From: [Ruminococcus] torques ATCC 27756
GTDB lineage: Bacteria > Bacillota > Clostridia > Lachnospirales > Lachnospiraceae
DNA length: 64,000 bases
Assembly (NCBI RefSeq): GCF_000153925.1
Contig: NZ_DS264345.1
Location: 62,001-126,000, forward strand
Reading direction: 5' to 3'
In this document: piece after piece, positions 62,666 to 64,000 of the stretch
Numbering within the stretch: the stretch's first letter is position 1
Layout of the letters: each line of letters starts with the position of its first letter
Position numbers and translations under genes: made by a program
Notes under the pieces: generated by a model
The model's database searches: none
What the model was told of the DNA's origin: nothing
Seen by the model: the letters and a program-made list of their open reading frames with translations, nothing else

Positions 62666-63084
62666 AGGTAGAACCCATTCAAAATGGTGTGGTTATTGAC
62701 CATATCCCCGCTGGGCGCGGTATGGAAATTTACCGGCTGCTCCATCTGGAGAGCAAACATCAGGCAGTTGCGCTGCTGCAATCTGTGCGCAGTGAGAAAT
62801 ATGGAACAAAAGATCTGATTAAGATCGAAGGTTCAAACCTTCCGGAGCGGCTGGAGATTTTAGGCTATCTGGATCGGCGAATTACACTAATCTATATCAA
62901 AGACGGAGTAGTGGAGCGAAAATGTCAGCCTGATATGCCAGAGATATTGCGAAATGTGGTTAAATGCACAAACCCACGATGTATTACCAGTATTGAGGCA
63001 GGATGCGACCATATTTTCAAACTGTCTCCTTCTGGGAAGTACCGCTGCCTTTACTGTAATCAGGAACTGCCGGTACAGAGGTGA
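62659..63084 (+). CDS. pyrI: Aspartate carbamoyltransferase, regulatory subunit
   Basis: 141 residues, overlapping pyrB by 7 bases. The allosteric domain ([10 protein letters not shown], then [13 protein letters not shown]) is followed by the zinc domain with four cysteines (CTNPRC...CLYC). It binds nucleotides and the catalytic trimer and makes ATCase feedback-sensitive. Its presence shows that the pyrB product here forms the PyrB-PyrI holoenzyme. Confidence 0.95.
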   Translation: MLKVEPIQNGVVIDHIPAGRGMEIYRLLHLESKHQAVALLQSVRSEKYGTKDLIKIEGSNLPERLEILGYLDRRITLIYIKDGVVERKCQPDMPEILRNVVKCTNPRCITSIEAGCDHIFKLSPSGKYRCLYCNQELPVQR

Positions 63085-63090
63085 TACCAT

Positions 63091-63483
63091 ATGGATTTTT
63101 CTGCATACGAAAAAGGCAATCCTTTTATGTCTTATAACCATATTCAAATATGCAAAGTTGACCCGGATTGCTGTGTGGTAAAGGTAAACTTGGTTGCCGA
63201 ATCTATGAATCTTCATGGACACGTACATGGAGGATTGTTATATGCAATGGCAGATTGCGTGGCGGGAATTTTTGCCAGAATGGATGGTAGAGATTATGTA
63301 ACGCAAAGCGCACATATCAATTTCCTGCATAACGTACAGTCAGGGACAATCTTTGCAAAAGCTGAAATCATAAAGCGCGGTAAGCACATGGCTTACTTTC
63401 ATATCAGCATTACCGATCAAGATGATCATCTTCTTTGTGATGGTATGGTTGATATGTATTGTATTTCAGGATGCCAAACATAG
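63091..63483 (+). CDS. PaaI-like hotdog-fold thioesterase
   Basis: 130 residues. ATG 63091 follows AGGTGATACC. A hotdog fold with ESMNLHGHVHGGLLYAMADC (the G-x-x-H-G-G motif, catalytic Asp in the helix) and SAHINFLHNVQSG. It hydrolyses aromatic or short acyl-CoA thioesters. It is 6 bases from pyrI, so in the same operon. What an acyl-CoA hydrolase has to do with these nucleotide genes is not clear. Confidence 0.85.
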   Translation: MDFSAYEKGNPFMSYNHIQICKVDPDCCVVKVNLVAESMNLHGHVHGGLLYAMADCVAGIFARMDGRDYVTQSAHINFLHNVQSGTIFAKAEIIKRGKHMAYFHISITDQDDHLLCDGMVDMYCISGCQT

Positions 63484-63553
63484 TCAGGCTTCTGCTATTT
63501 TGAGAATACATACATAGAGGTATCTTTAGTTATACATCAAGGAGTGAACACAT

Positions 63554-64000
63554 TTGCATGGAATTATAAAATGCCAGCATCAGGGACAAATGTCCGAATC
63601 TTTCCCAACTGCCGCATTTTTGTCAATATCAGGCGGCCTGCAAGATGCCTATACCTATGTGTTCCGGGGCAAGGTGTTCGCCAATGCTCAGACCGGGAAT
63701 ATCGTATTACTTAGTCAAAACATCTGTGAGCGTAATTGGTTGCAGAGCGCACACTACTTTGTTCCGTTGGCAGCATTTGCAATAGGCATCATTGTTGCAG
63801 AGCAGATACGGGGAAAATATCAGAATGTGCAGAATATCCACTGGAGGCAGATTGTCCTGCTACTGGAAATGATTCTGCTGTTTTTGGTAAGCTTTCTTCC
63901 GCAAAGTCTTGATATGCTGGCTAATGCACTGGTATCTTTTTCCTGCGCTATGCAGGTGCAGACATTCCGAAAGGTGAATGGTTACGCGTTTGCCAGCACC
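63554..64000 (+). CDS. YoaK/DUF1275 family membrane protein, 3' partial
   Basis: 149 residues up to the window end, still open. TTG 63554 is chosen, with AAGGAG 9 bases upstream. The family start SISGGLQDAYTYVFRGKVFA, NAQTGNIVLL, several hydrophobic helices and ALVSFSCAMQVQTFRKVNGY are typical of YoaK/DUF1275. These are inner-membrane proteins of unknown function. It is probably the last visible member of the argG operon. Confidence 0.82.
   Translation, partial: MHGIIKCQHQGQMSESFPTAAFLSISGGLQDAYTYVFRGKVFANAQTGNIVLLSQNICERNWLQSAHYFVPLAAFAIGIIVAEQIRGKYQNVQNIHWRQIVLLLEMILLFLVSFLPQSLDMLANALVSFSCAMQVQTFRKVNGYAFAST

Overview
The window looks like the chromosome of an anaerobic Clostridia bacterium, most likely Lachnospiraceae. 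The evidence is strong AGGAG ribosome-binding sites, TTGACA/TATAAT promoters with 17-base spacers, a CIRCE-controlled htpG, a PadR/DUF1700/DUF4097 operon, an orphan MsmX/UgpC-type sugar ATPase, and Tn4451-like mobile DNA with large serine recombinases, TnpV and TnpW. The genus cannot be fixed from the sequence.

Bases 1-32,015 are ordinary, moderately AT-rich chromosome. In order: a glycolipid glycosyltransferase (partial) with an acyltransferase-like partner; an OmpR-type two-component system; an AIM24 protein; a PucR regulator; an ABC sugar ATPase; cyclophilin; a GNAT acetyltransferase; CIRCE-htpG; a polysaccharide O-acetylation operon (SGNH, DUF4358, MBOAT, DHHW) running into rluF and ligA; a variant ClpX; a PadR envelope operon; an S8 peptidase; a zinc-ribbon/11-mer-repeat protein overlapping lspA; a HAD phosphatase; an RpiR regulator and a GH1 phospho-glucosidase separated by a dead transposase; tmRNA, tRNA-Ala(CGC) and their terminator; and pstS behind PhoP-box-like repeats. 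The clpX-like and pucR genes each carry a one-base phase break at an A-run. These may be assembly errors or real slippage sites.

Bases 32,015-58,130 are a GC-richer mosaic of mobile DNA that cuts off the 3' end of pstS. It starts with remnants: a DUF2326 gene fragment, an antitoxin-like pair, a structured RNA candidate, an IS110 3' fragment and a broken mobC. A conjugative backbone follows (relaxase C-terminus, PcfB/DUF3801, ArdC-like, DUF4314, VirD4). A 9.5-kb mobilizable element (serine recombinase, TnpV, DUF3847, MobA/MobL, primase/helicase, TnpW) sits inside virD4 with a GG dinucleotide at both borders, and carries an AT-rich cargo of a DUF1430 membrane protein, an ABC ATPase and a 25-residue peptide ORF. 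A second element (49.2-58.1 kb) carries TnpV, DUF6809, an XRE regulator, a MobV relaxase, a CHC2 primase, a VapE-like ATPase, an iteron-like array and a serine recombinase.

Bases 58,169-64,000 hold a LysR regulator divergent from a tight operon: argG, a divergent purA, pyrB, pyrI, a hotdog thioesterase and a YoaK-type membrane protein (partial). Three of its enzymes react with the amino group of L-aspartate, and no partner lyase is visible. The most interesting points are this operon, the RNA at 33.2 kb, the iteron-like array at 55.8-56.2 kb, the peptide/DUF1430/ABC cargo, and the exact reconstruction of virD4 around the nested element.
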